Shown here in pieces: positions 16,465 to 24,221 of a stretch of 36,120 bases of DNA (positions are counted from its first letter, which is position 1; each line of letters starts with the position of its first letter). The stretch is from an uncultured Allomuricauda sp. (GTDB lineage: Bacteria; Bacteroidota; Bacteroidia; Flavobacteriales; Flavobacteriaceae). The position numbers and the translations under genes were made by a program. The notes under the pieces were generated by a model, which was given only the letters and a program-made list of their open reading frames with translations, searched no databases and had not been told where the DNA came from. The stretch spans positions 1 through 36,120 of the forward strand of contig CALDPL010000030.1 in assembly GCA_937911965.1 (NCBI GenBank), in the 5' to 3' direction.

Positions 16465-17604
16465 CTAATCCTCCATGTCCACCCAAATGTTCCCCTGTTT
16501 ATGGGAACTCACGGTGTTCTCGATAAAATTCATTCCGCGCAGCCCGTCCAGGACCGTGGGAAACTCCCCGGGGTCATGGGCCTCCCCGCGTATGGCCCTG
16601 GCCACCCCCAAATAGATGTTGGCCATGGAATCAAAGATGCCCTCCGGATGTCCCGGGGGAAGTTTGGTCCCGTCCAGGGACAGCCTTGAATTGTAGGCAT
16701 GGCCGGGTTTGTAGACCTGCAGGGGCTCCGGATCGTTCAACCTATAGAGGTAATTCGGGTTTTCCTGTTCCCATTTGAGCCCTCCCTTTTGTCCATAAAT
16801 GGCCATGGAAAAGTTGTTTTCCTCCCCGGTGGCGACCTGACTGGCACGGATCACCCCCTTGACGTTGGTGTCCATTCGGATCAGGACGGTGCCGTCCATG
16901 TCCATTTGGTTGTCATCGTACATATAGTTGAAGTCGCTGAGCAGGGAACGCACTTTTAGACCGGTGGTGTACTCGACCATGTTGAAGGCGTGTACCCCGA
17001 TGTCCCCCATGCAGGAACTGATCCCCGCTTTCTTGGGGTCCAACCTCCAAACGGTGGATCTTTTTTCCTTGTCGTGGATGATCGGGTTCATCCAGCCCTG
17101 GTAATATTGGGCATCGACCTTGTGCACCTTTCCTATGGCCCCCGCCTTGATCATTTCGCGCATTTGGCGCACCATGGGATATCCGGTATAGGTATGGGTC
17201 AGGGCAAAGACCTTTCCCGAGGCCTCAACGGCCTCATTCAATATCACCGCCTCTTCATAGGTGGTGGTCATGGGCTTTTCACAGATGACGTGGAAGCCGT
17301 TGTCCAACAGTTTCTTGGCCATTGGAAAATGCAGGAAATTGGGGGTCAGGATGGAACAGACCTGAATCCTCTTGTCCTCGGGGAGCTTGAGTTCTTCTTC
17401 TATGAGCACCTCATAGTCCCTGTAGACCCGATCGGTGGGGATGTCGATCTTTCGTGCAAATTCCAAACTTTCCTGATGGTCGGGGTTGAATACGGCCCCG
17501 ACGACCTCATAATTGTCATTGATCTGGGAAGCTGCCCGGTGCAGGATCCCTATCAGGGAATCCCCTCCTCCTCCAAGAATCCCAAGTCTAATCTTTTTCG
17601 GCAT
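16465..17604 (-). CDS. Gfo/Idh/MocA family oxidoreductase (cytoplasmic)
   Basis: 379 aa. An N-terminal Rossmann fold (GILGGGGDSLIG, residues ~8-19) binds NAD(P). The EKP motif (CEKPMTTTYEEA, ~95-106) holds the catalytic Lys. MGDIGVHAFNMVEY carries the Asp/His typical of sugar-active members. It has no signal peptide, so it acts in the cytoplasm, oxidising or reducing sugars or inositols. With the upstream permease it would reduce or oxidise an imported sugar, probably a 3-keto derivative (inference). The start is taken at ATG 17604 (MPKKIRLG); an upstream TTG at 17655 adds residues unlike the family. It is the last gene of the operon and ends 3 bases from the convergent ASCH gene. Confidence 0.9.
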   Translation of the reverse strand: MPKKIRLGILGGGGDSLIGILHRAASQINDNYEVVGAVFNPDHQESLEFARKIDIPTDRVYRDYEVLIEEELKLPEDKRIQVCSILTPNFLHFPMAKKLLDNGFHVICEKPMTTTYEEAVILNEAVEASGKVFALTHTYTGYPMVRQMREMIKAGAIGKVHKVDAQYYQGWMNPIIHDKEKRSTVWRLDPKKAGISSCMGDIGVHAFNMVEYTTGLKVRSLLSDFNYMYDDNQMDMDGTVLIRMDTNVKGVIRASQVATGEENNFSMAIYGQKGGLKWEQENPNYLYRLNDPEPLQVYKPGHAYNSRLSLDGTKLPPGHPEGIFDSMANIYLGVARAIRGEAHDPGEFPTVLDGLRGMNFIENTVSSHKQGNIWVDMED

Positions 17605-17663
17605 GTTCTCTTTTCTTAAGGTTTTGTATTTGTGATTAAAATAATTCTTGTCCAAGGGACCCC

Positions 17664-18893
17664 TTAGGCCTTGTACTCCACTTTTTCATTCTTGAACAGC
17701 AGGGTGAACAGCAAGGCCACCACCAGGGCAAAGCCCGCCGGGTAGATCCATATCCTCTCCCATAGGTGACCGCCATCCTCCAGAAGGAAGGCATCGGTGA
17801 TCTTTCCGGCCACCCAGAATCCGATGAGCATCCCCACCCCATAGGTGGCCAGGGTGATCAGCCCCTGGGCGGAACTCTTGTATTTTTCCCCCGCCTTGGA
17901 ATCCGTATAGATCTGTCCGGAGACAAAGAAGAAATCGTAGCAAATCCCGTGCAGGGCAATCCCTGTGATCAACATGAACATCAATTCCCCGGTATCCCCG
18001 TAGGCAAAGAGCAGGTAGCGGACCGTCCAGGCGATCATGCCCGCCAATATGGTCTTTTTAAAACCGAACTTTTTGAAAAAATAGGGCAACAACAGCATGA
18101 ACAGCACTTCCGACCCCTGTCCTATGGTCATCAACCCGGTCGGGTTCTCCACCCCGGCCTCGGCAAGGAAGGGGGCTGCGTTCTGATAATAGAAGGCCAA
18201 GGGGATGCAGATCAAGACCGAAGAGATGAAAAACAGCAGGAAATTGCGGTCCTTGAGCAGTTTGAGGGCGTCCAGGCCCAAGAGTTCGGACAGGTTCACC
18301 TTTTCCTTGCGGTCCACCTTGGGCGGGGTCTTGGGCAGGCTGAAACTGAACAGTCCCAAAACGGCCGATGCCACGGCGGTCATCAGGAACATGTTTTTCA
18401 TCATCCCGGCCTCCCGGGCCTCTGGGGAATCCCAGAAGAAGACATAACTGATCAAAAGTCCGGAAACGATCCATCCGATGGTCCCGAACACCCGGACCAG
18501 GGAGAACTCCTTGGCCGGATCGGTCATTTGGTTGAAGGAAACCGAATTCACCAAGGCCAGGGTGGGCATATACAGGATCATATAGATCAGCACATAGGGG
18601 TAAAAGGTGGCAAAATCGGTGGTCTGGTACATCAGGTACATCAGTCCCGCCCCGAGCAAATGCAGGATGCCCAAGATCCGTTCGGCATTGATATAGCGGT
18701 CCGCGATCAGGCCGATGACAAAGGGTGCCAGAATGGCTCCCCAGGACTGGGTTGAAAAGGCCATGGCACTCTGTGCCCCGGTGGCCTCCAGGTTATGGTT
18801 TAGAAAAATGCCCAGGGATACGAACCAACCGCCCCAGATAAAGAACTCAAGGAACATCATAAAGGACAATTGGAATTTGGTGGTCGTGTTCAT
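17664..18893 (-). CDS. MFS transporter of the nucleoside:H+ symporter (NupG/XapB-like) family
   Basis: 409 aa with about twelve hydrophobic segments. The N-terminal signature FFIWGGWFVSLGIFLN, the segment ILAPFVIGLIADRY and the MPTLALVNSVSFNQM helix are characteristic of the nucleoside/H+ symporter branch of MFS. In Bacteroidota, paralogues of this branch are often encoded with sugar oxidoreductases, and the substrate may be a modified sugar instead of a nucleoside (inference). It lies 59 bases upstream of the Gfo/Idh/MocA gene and downstream of DinB on the same strand. An exact TATATTTG box lies 32 bases before its start, so it may have its own promoter. Confidence 0.88.
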   Translation of the reverse strand: MNTTTKFQLSFMMFLEFFIWGGWFVSLGIFLNHNLEATGAQSAMAFSTQSWGAILAPFVIGLIADRYINAERILGILHLLGAGLMYLMYQTTDFATFYPYVLIYMILYMPTLALVNSVSFNQMTDPAKEFSLVRVFGTIGWIVSGLLISYVFFWDSPEAREAGMMKNMFLMTAVASAVLGLFSFSLPKTPPKVDRKEKVNLSELLGLDALKLLKDRNFLLFFISSVLICIPLAFYYQNAAPFLAEAGVENPTGLMTIGQGSEVLFMLLLPYFFKKFGFKKTILAGMIAWTVRYLLFAYGDTGELMFMLITGIALHGICYDFFFVSGQIYTDSKAGEKYKSSAQGLITLATYGVGMLIGFWVAGKITDAFLLEDGGHLWERIWIYPAGFALVVALLFTLLFKNEKVEYKA

Positions 18894-18925
18894 ATGGAAG
18901 TTTATTAAGTCAAAGTTTAGGTTCC

Positions 18926-18933
18926 CAAATATA
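18926..18933 (-). promoter_or_regulatory. Possible internal promoter before the MFS gene
   Basis: TATATTTG on the minus strand is an exact -7 consensus match. It lies between the DinB stop and the MFS start, 32 bases from the start codon. It could allow the permease and oxidoreductase to be expressed apart from the genes upstream. Confidence 0.4.
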
Positions 18934-18942
18934 GGGTTTGTG

Positions 18943-19386
18943 TCAGCGTTTATAAAATATGTAATCCAGGGGAAGTGGAGCGGTCCCCGAGGCCCGGAGT
19001 TCCATCATCAATTGCCCCCTGTGGTGGGTGGAATGGTTGATGATGTGGAACAGTATGTCCCGCAATTCATTGGAAAAGGTCCTGCCCTGGCTGTTGGTGT
19101 ATTCCACCCTTTTTTGAAAATTTTCGGTATTGGTGATCAATTCAAAGGAGGCGCGTTGGTTCCCATAGTGCATCTCCTCCCACTTTTCAAGGGGATGCAC
19201 ATCCCATACCCCGTGGATCTCGGCCTCCCCCAACATCCTTTGGTTCCAGATATGGTGGGAATTGAGGATGTGGCTGAACAGCCTCTGGCAATTGGGGGGC
19301 AGCGGGTCCATGTCCCCAAACTGTTGGATCATGGTCCTGTTGCCGTGGAAATTGTAATCGAAGAGTTGCTGTAGAAATCCCTTCAT
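18943..19386 (-). CDS. DinB-like superfamily protein (putative metal-dependent hydrolase or transferase)
   Basis: 147 aa four-helix-bundle protein of the DinB/YfiT fold. Candidate metal-binding histidines are in SHHIWNQRML (around residues 48-57) and HSTHHRGQLM (around 114-123). Members act as thiol-dependent transferases or hydrolases; many are unassigned, and despite the name this is not the DNA polymerase IV DinB. It starts 18 bases after the isomerase gene's stop, in what looks like the same transcript, which is odd for a sugar-catabolic operon. The specific reaction is unknown. Confidence 0.82.
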   Translation of the reverse strand: MKGFLQQLFDYNFHGNRTMIQQFGDMDPLPPNCQRLFSHILNSHHIWNQRMLGEAEIHGVWDVHPLEKWEEMHYGNQRASFELITNTENFQKRVEYTNSQGRTFSNELRDILFHIINHSTHHRGQLMMELRASGTAPLPLDYIFYKR

Positions 19387-19404
19387 GGCCCTTTTGTGCG
19401 GGTT

Positions 19405-20406
19405 TTATTGCCCCAATACTTTTTCCAGGAGTTTTTTGGTCGCCAGGATGCCCTCCTCCTCGCTGAGGCGGCTTCCCTCGTATTCCACCCCCACATATCC
19501 GTTGTAGCCCGCATCGATCACGATGTCCATGATCCTTTGATAATCCATTTGGGTCTCGTTCCCCTCGGCATCAAAATCGTAGGATTTGGCACTGACCCCT
19601 TTCGCATAGGGCATCAGCTCCTCCATTCCCTTGTATTTATCGTATTCTTCCAAGCAATTGGATTCGTAATAGGAGCCGTCCGCCCTCTTGATACAGAAAT
19701 TGCCAAAATCGGGAAGGGTGCCGCAGTTGTCCATGTCGACCTGCTCCATGACCTCGGCCAAAAGTGCGGCATTGGAGGAAGGTCCCCCGTGATTTTCCAC
19801 GATGATGTTGATGTTCTTGTCCTTGGCGTAGGTGGAGAGTTGGACCAGGCCGTCCACCGAGGCGGGCACCCAGACCTCAGGGTCCATGCTCCCGTTGAGA
19901 TTGACCCGTATGGAATGGCATCCCAAGTCCGCGGCGGCATCCACCCATTTGAAATGGTTTTCCACCGCGGCCTTGCGCTCAGCGGCATCCGGGGCGGCCA
20001 GGTCTCCCTGTCCGTCCACCATGATCAATACGTTCTCAAGCCCGTGCTTTTCGCTCTCGGCCTTGCTGCGGTCCACAAAATTTTTCATGGCCTCTTCCGA
20101 GAAATTGGCGGCCTCCAGTTCCTTATAATACAGCCCGCTCACATATTCCAGCCCCTCAAAGCCCCAGGCCTTGGCCTTTTCGGCAAAGGTGTAGGGGTCG
20201 ATCCCGTCGTTGAAGATCATTTTGTGCATGGACCATTGGGCCAGGGAGAGTTTCAACTGGGGTTCGGACCGCACTTCGGCCAATTCCCCGCTTGGGACCC
20301 CCTCTGTTTTATCCCCTTTGGCACCCTGTTTGCAGGACCCCATTCCCAGGATCGATACCGCCATCAGGGCAAAAATGAATTTCTGTACTAAACTTCTTCT
20401 GATCAT
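19405..20406 (-). CDS. Periplasmic sugar isomerase/epimerase-type TIM-barrel lipoprotein
   Basis: 333 aa. It begins with a basic n-region and hydrophobic core, then Cys in MGSCKQG, a plausible Bacteroidota lipobox, so the enzyme should be membrane-anchored outside the cytoplasm. The AP_endonuc_2/xylose-isomerase-like barrel shows candidate metal ligands: Glu in IIVENHGG, Asp in LPDFGNF, and Glu in VGVEYEG. An extracytoplasmic isomerase implies a non-phosphorylated substrate, in line with 3-keto sugars (inference). The start is ATG 20406 (MIRRSLVQ); the upstream in-frame extension lacks support. It is divergent from the GMC dehydrogenase and heads an operon with DinB, MFS and Gfo/Idh/MocA genes. 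Confidence 0.87.
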   Translation of the reverse strand: MIRRSLVQKFIFALMAVSILGMGSCKQGAKGDKTEGVPSGELAEVRSEPQLKLSLAQWSMHKMIFNDGIDPYTFAEKAKAWGFEGLEYVSGLYYKELEAANFSEEAMKNFVDRSKAESEKHGLENVLIMVDGQGDLAAPDAAERKAAVENHFKWVDAAADLGCHSIRVNLNGSMDPEVWVPASVDGLVQLSTYAKDKNINIIVENHGGPSSNAALLAEVMEQVDMDNCGTLPDFGNFCIKRADGSYYESNCLEEYDKYKGMEELMPYAKGVSAKSYDFDAEGNETQMDYQRIMDIVIDAGYNGYVGVEYEGSRLSEEEGILATKKLLEKVLGQ

Positions 20407-20441
20407 ATCCTTAAGTTGAAAGATTGCAACAGAATTCAAAA

Positions 20442-20457
20442 ACTATAACGTTATAGT
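20442..20457. promoter_or_regulatory. 16-bp perfect palindrome, LacI-family-type operator candidate
   Basis: ACTATAACGTTATAGT is perfectly self-complementary with a central CG step, the hallmark of LacI/GalR-family operators. It sits in the 135-bp region between the divergent isomerase and GMC genes, 36 bases from the isomerase start. No LacI-type gene is in the window, so the regulator would be encoded elsewhere. Confidence 0.5.
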
Positions 20458-20483
20458 AGTGAATTCCCAATAAACATAGGGAT

Positions 20484-20520
20484 TAAATGTAGAAAATTAA
20501 TTTAATAATTAATACATTTA
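20484..20520. promoter_or_regulatory. Divergent -7-like boxes between isomerase and GMC genes
   Basis: TACATTTA at 20513-20520 (plus) and the same sequence on the minus strand at 20491-20484 form an 8-bp inverted repeat around an AT-rich core. Each differs from TAnnTTTG at the last base. The plus-strand copy is 21 bases before the GMC start, matching other promoters in this window. Confidence 0.4.
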
Positions 20521-20541
20521 GCAAATAAACAATCCGAATAA

Positions 20542-22260
20542 ATGAGTAAATTTTATTACAACCAGGAGCGTGATTCCTATGATGCAATCGTTGTGGGAAC
20601 GGGCATCAGCGGGGGTTGGGCCGCCAAGGAACTGTGCGAGAATGGACTCAAGACCTTGGTCTTGGAACGCGGTCCCATGGTCAAACACCGGGAGGACTAC
20701 CCCACGGCCAATTTGGATCCCTGGGATTTCCCAAATGGCGGACGTGCCACCCGTGAAGAAATGGCACAACAGCAGAAACAGGCCAGGACCGGGTATACGG
20801 TCAATGCCGAATCCAAGCATTGGTTCGTCAACGACCTGCAGCATCCCTATAACGAGACCAAGCGTTTTGATTGGATGCGGGGCTACCATGTGGGCGGCCG
20901 ATCCATCATGTGGGGACGGCACAGCTACCGCTGGAGCGACATCGATTTTGAGGCCAACAAAAGGGAAGGGATCGCCGTGGACTGGCCGGTGCGATACAAG
21001 GACATTGCCCCTTGGTACGACAAGGTGGAACAATATATAGGGGTGTCCGGGGAATCCCTGGGCCTGCCCCAACTGCCGGATGGGCAGTTTGAGCCCATGA
21101 TGGAACTGAACTGTGTTGAAGATTACGTACGGGGCAAGGTGGCCGAGCATTTCGGGGGCCGGGTAATCACCGCCGGAAGGGTGGCACACATCAACAGTGA
21201 CCGAAAATTTGAAGGGGATGGCCGATCGCGCTGCCAATACAGGAACCGCTGCATCAGGGGATGTCCCTTTGGTGCCTATTTCAGCAGTGTGTCCTCCACC
21301 CTGCCCGCCGCGGAGCGCACGGGCAATATGACCCTTAGACCGGATTCCATCGTCCACGAGATCATCTATGACCCCAACACCAAAAAGGCGACCGGGGTCA
21401 AGGTCATCGACCGGGAGACCAAGGAGGAATTTGAGTTCAAGGCCAAGGTCATTTTCCTATGTGCCTCGGCCCTTGCGTCCACCTCCATTTTGATGCAGTC
21501 CAGGTCGGACCGCTTCCCCGATGGACTGGGCAATGATTCCGGGGAATTGGGACACAACATCATGGACCACCACTTTTTGGTGGGGGCCAGCGGCAAGTTC
21601 GACGGATTTGACGACAAATACTACAAGGGCAGAAAACCCAATGGGATCTATATCCCCAGGTTCAGGAACCTGGGCGGGGATTCCGATATGAAGGACTTTA
21701 CCAGGGGCTATGGCTACCAGGGCGGTGCCGGCCGGGGCGATTACGAGGAATTGGTGGCCGAGGCCGCTTACGGGAAAGCCTATAAGGAAGCCGTCCTCAC
21801 CCCAGGGGGCTGGTCCATGAACATGTTGGCCTTCGGGGAAATCCTTCCCTATCACGACAACAAGATGACCCTGGACTACGACAAGAAGGACCAATGGGGG
21901 CTCCCCACGATCACCTTCGATGCCGAAATCAGGCAGAACGAGCTCAATATGCGCAAGGATATGCAGGATCAGGCCGTACAGATGTTGGAAAAGGCGGGGG
22001 CACGGGACATTACCCCCTACGACAACACCTATGCCCTGGGCCTTGGAATCCACGAGATGGGGACCGCCCGTATGGGAAGGGATCCCAAGACCTCGGTGGT
22101 GAACGCCCACAACCAGGTGCACAGCTGTAAAAATGTCTATGTCACCGACGGGGCCTTTATGACCTCGGCCAGCTGTGTGAACCCATCGCTGAGCTATATG
22201 GCATTTACTGCAAGGGCCGCAAACCACGCCGCCCAGGAATTCAAAAATGGAACTATCTAA
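20542..22260 (+). CDS. GMC-family FAD-dependent sugar dehydrogenase, large subunit
   Basis: 572 aa. The FAD-binding GxGxxG is VGTGISGG (Gly19, Gly21, Gly24) with the ERG acidic end of the Rossmann fold. A cysteine-rich element, CQYRNRCIRGC (Cys231, 237, 241), is like that in gluconate 2-dehydrogenase and glucoside 3-dehydrogenase large subunits. The active-site pair is His504 (GIHEMG) and Asn547 (CVNPSL). It has no signal peptide of its own; the partner encoded next carries a Tat-like signal and would export the complex by hitchhiking. By analogy with LacA-type glucoside 3-dehydrogenases it could oxidise C3 of sugars or glycosides (inference). It is divergent from the isomerase operon across the palindromic operator. 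Confidence 0.9.
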   Translation: MSKFYYNQERDSYDAIVVGTGISGGWAAKELCENGLKTLVLERGPMVKHREDYPTANLDPWDFPNGGRATREEMAQQQKQARTGYTVNAESKHWFVNDLQHPYNETKRFDWMRGYHVGGRSIMWGRHSYRWSDIDFEANKREGIAVDWPVRYKDIAPWYDKVEQYIGVSGESLGLPQLPDGQFEPMMELNCVEDYVRGKVAEHFGGRVITAGRVAHINSDRKFEGDGRSRCQYRNRCIRGCPFGAYFSSVSSTLPAAERTGNMTLRPDSIVHEIIYDPNTKKATGVKVIDRETKEEFEFKAKVIFLCASALASTSILMQSRSDRFPDGLGNDSGELGHNIMDHHFLVGASGKFDGFDDKYYKGRKPNGIYIPRFRNLGGDSDMKDFTRGYGYQGGAGRGDYEELVAEAAYGKAYKEAVLTPGGWSMNMLAFGEILPYHDNKMTLDYDKKDQWGLPTITFDAEIRQNELNMRKDMQDQAVQMLEKAGARDITPYDNTYALGLGIHEMGTARMGRDPKTSVVNAHNQVHSCKNVYVTDGAFMTSASCVNPSLSYMAFTARAANHAAQEFKNGTI

Positions 22261-22913
22261 TGGAAAGAAGATCTGCACTTAAGAATATGGGATTGGCCTT
22301 TGGTTATGCCGTGGCCACCCCCACCCTCTTGGGACTGCTCCAAAGCTGTAAGGACAAGGCGCCCTATGCCGAGTGGGTGCCGGATTTCCTGGAACCCGAT
22401 CAAGGCTACGCCCTGGCAAAGACCCTGGATGTGATCCTGCCCAAGACCGAAACCCCTTCGGCCACCGAGGTGAACGTCCACAGCTTTATCGATACCTTTT
22501 TGGATCAGGTAATGCCCTTGAAGGATCGGGATTTTGTCATGATGCGCATGGAGAAATTCTACGACAAGGCCTTGGCCGATTCCGGCAAGGAAAGCATCAG
22601 GGACCTGGAGCCCGAGGATTTGGAACCCATCCTGGCGGCCAGCCTCAAAAAATTCACCCCCCAGGAGGAAGAAAGCCATTTTAAGGCCATCCTGGAATAC
22701 CGCATGGCCGTGGAAAAGGATGGGCAGGCCACCCTGGACGATGAAATCTCCCGGATATCCTTTGCCACTGAACTGAGGAGCCTGGCCACCTGGGCCTACA
22801 AATCCTCCGAATACGTCGGAGAAGAGGTCCTGGCCTATCTGCCCATACCCGGGGAATACCTCCCCTGTGAGGACCTGGAAGAATTGACCCAGGGCAGGGC
22901 TTGGTCCCTCTAG
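22260..22913 (+). CDS. Gluconate 2-dehydrogenase subunit 3 family protein (small subunit of the GMC dehydrogenase)
   Basis: 217 aa. The N-terminus MERRSALKNMG has a twin-arginine motif (Arg3-Arg4, RRSALK) before a hydrophobic stretch, so Tat export is likely; a Cys at LLQSCKD could also be lipidated. The rest is helical with the family-typical TLDVILPKTETPSATEV and HSFIDTFL segments. Such subunits stabilise and escort the flavoprotein to the periplasm, and electrons then pass to a cytochrome c. No cytochrome gene is in the window. The ATG shares a base with the GMC stop codon (TAATG), implying coupled translation and a 1:1 complex. A strong terminator follows. Confidence 0.88.
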   Translation: MERRSALKNMGLAFGYAVATPTLLGLLQSCKDKAPYAEWVPDFLEPDQGYALAKTLDVILPKTETPSATEVNVHSFIDTFLDQVMPLKDRDFVMMRMEKFYDKALADSGKESIRDLEPEDLEPILAASLKKFTPQEEESHFKAILEYRMAVEKDGQATLDDEISRISFATELRSLATWAYKSSEYVGEEVLAYLPIPGEYLPCEDLEELTQGRAWSL

Positions 22914-22939
22914 GGGCCACTGGCTTTACAATAATAGGG

Positions 22940-22966
22940 ACCCCCATTTTACATGGGGGTTTTTTT
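22940..22966 (+). terminator. Rho-independent terminator after the dehydrogenase operon
   Basis: ACCCCCAT and ATGGGGGT (22940-22947, 22953-22960) form an 8-bp stem with a 5-base loop, followed by six T. It lies 27 bases past the stop of the small subunit and ends the GMC operon. Confidence 0.9.
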
Positions 22967-23004
22967 CATCCCAAATTTTCATGCCCCAATCCATGGGGGA
23001 TTGT

Positions 23005-23012
23005 TACTTTTG
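23005..23012 (+). promoter_or_regulatory. -7 box of the CDF transporter
   Basis: TACTTTTG is an exact TAnnTTTG match, 20 bases before the ATG at 23033. This spacing supports the chosen start over the longer open frame beginning at 22901, which would run across the terminator. Confidence 0.5.
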
Positions 23013-23032
23013 AGGGGCTTCAAACAGTTTCA

Positions 23033-23908
23033 ATGAAATCCACCAATATAAAATCCGGGGTCAGGGCGGCCTATTTCAGCATGCTCGGCAACCTGTTGCT
23101 GGCCGCGATCAAACTGGTTTCGGGCTTCTTGGGAAATTCCCATGCCCTGATCGCCGATGGCATTGAATCGACCACGGACGTTTTCTCCTCCATCTTTGTG
23201 CTCCTCGGCTTTAAATACGCCCAACGTCCCCCGGACGAGAACCATCCCTACGGGCATTCCCGGATCGAACCCCTGATCAGCTTTCTGGTAGTGGCCTTTT
23301 TGGTCGGGTCGGCCCTGGCCATCGCCTATACGAGCATCGTCAACATCCGGAACCCCCATAAGGTGCCGCAGGCATGGACCTTGGTGGTCCTGGCGGTGAT
23401 AATTCTCTGGAAGGAGGCCTCGTATCGTTATGTGCTGGCCAAGGCCAAAAAGATTGGAAGTACTTCCCTTAGGGCGGATGCCTGGCACCACAGAAGCGAT
23501 GCCATCACCTCGGTGACCGCCTTTTTGGGGATTTCCATTGCCCTGCTCCTTGGGGAGGGCTATGAAACTGCGGACGAATGGGCCGCCCTGTTCGCGGCGG
23601 GCTTTATCCTCTACAACGCCTACTTTATCTTCAGGCCTGCCCTGGGGGAGATCATGGACGAGCACCTCTATGACGAATTGGTGGGGAAAATCAGGAAAAT
23701 CGCATCCGGGGTGCGGGGAATCCGGGGTACGGAAAAATGCTTCGTCCGCAAAGCGGGGATGAACTACCTAGTGGAACTCCACGCCATGGTGGATGCCCAT
23801 ATCTCCGTGGAGCAGGGACATCATCTGGCCCATGAACTGCAACGGGAAATACAGCAAAGGATCCCTGAAATATCCCATATCACGATCCATGTCGAGCCCT
23901 TCCATTGA
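23033..23908 (+). CDS. Cation diffusion facilitator (CDF) metal-ion exporter
   Basis: 291 aa. Six hydrophobic segments fill residues ~10-205 and a soluble dimerisation domain ~205-291 follows. The transport-site residues lie in HALIADGIESTTD (Asp...Asp in TM2) and DAWHHRSDAIT (His-Asp in TM5), typical of Zn2+/Fe2+/Mn2+ exporters driven by proton antiport. HPYGHSRIEPL is the conserved cytosolic loop. The start MKSTNIKSG is used because the longer frame covers the upstream terminator and a clear -7 box lies in between. It is monocistronic. Metal specificity cannot be judged from this sequence alone. Confidence 0.92.
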   Translation: MKSTNIKSGVRAAYFSMLGNLLLAAIKLVSGFLGNSHALIADGIESTTDVFSSIFVLLGFKYAQRPPDENHPYGHSRIEPLISFLVVAFLVGSALAIAYTSIVNIRNPHKVPQAWTLVVLAVIILWKEASYRYVLAKAKKIGSTSLRADAWHHRSDAITSVTAFLGISIALLLGEGYETADEWAALFAAGFILYNAYFIFRPALGEIMDEHLYDELVGKIRKIASGVRGIRGTEKCFVRKAGMNYLVELHAMVDAHISVEQGHHLAHELQREIQQRIPEISHITIHVEPFH

Positions 23909-24008
23909 CGGGTCTTGGGAGCAGGTTTCGGTCAAGCCAAAAAAAGACCAAAGGATATGTAACACACGCTTTGGTCTCTCGGTAATCCGGTCGGTTTTCT
24001 ATTTGGAT

Positions 24009-24190
24009 AATTATCAAATAGTGGTACGGCTACCCCCCATAAGACCTTTGACGGTCCCTTTCCTTTGTGATAGGTAGTTCCCCCTAACCTATATTGCAAA
24101 TGGGGAACCCGGCCAAACAGGGATCAATGGTGCAAGCGGCTTCTATGAACAAGAGGTTGACTGCTTTGACCGTACCACTATTTGATAATT
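24009..24190. repeat. Segment bounded by a perfect 21-bp inverted repeat; candidate MITE or structured RNA
   Basis: Bases 24009-24029 are the exact reverse complement of 24170-24190 (21 of 21). Inside, two further stems nest in the same order: 24053-24059 with 24119-24125 (7 bp, one G-U) and 24077-24083 with 24102-24108 (7 bp). The whole could fold into one long branched hairpin. No flanking target-site duplication is visible and there is no open frame inside. It may be a MITE, an old insertion-sequence remnant, or a non-coding RNA; the sequence alone cannot decide. Confidence 0.6.
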
Positions 24191-24221
24191 CAATACCATT
24201 AAGAGCTTCCTATGGGCACTG

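Noticed and set aside
18943..19386. DNA polymerase IV (DinB)
   Set aside because: The protein is a 147-aa four-helix-bundle of the DinB/YfiT fold with His ligands, not the Y-family polymerase that shares the gene name.
22901..23032. Upstream extension of the CDF reading frame
   Set aside because: It would read across a strong terminator hairpin and a -7 box; the family N-terminus begins at 23033.
23945..23977. Inverted repeat AGACCAAAG / CTTTGGTCT after the CDF gene
   Set aside because: Stem of 9 bp but 15-base loop and no T-run, so I do not call it a terminator; it may still be part of a processed 3' end.
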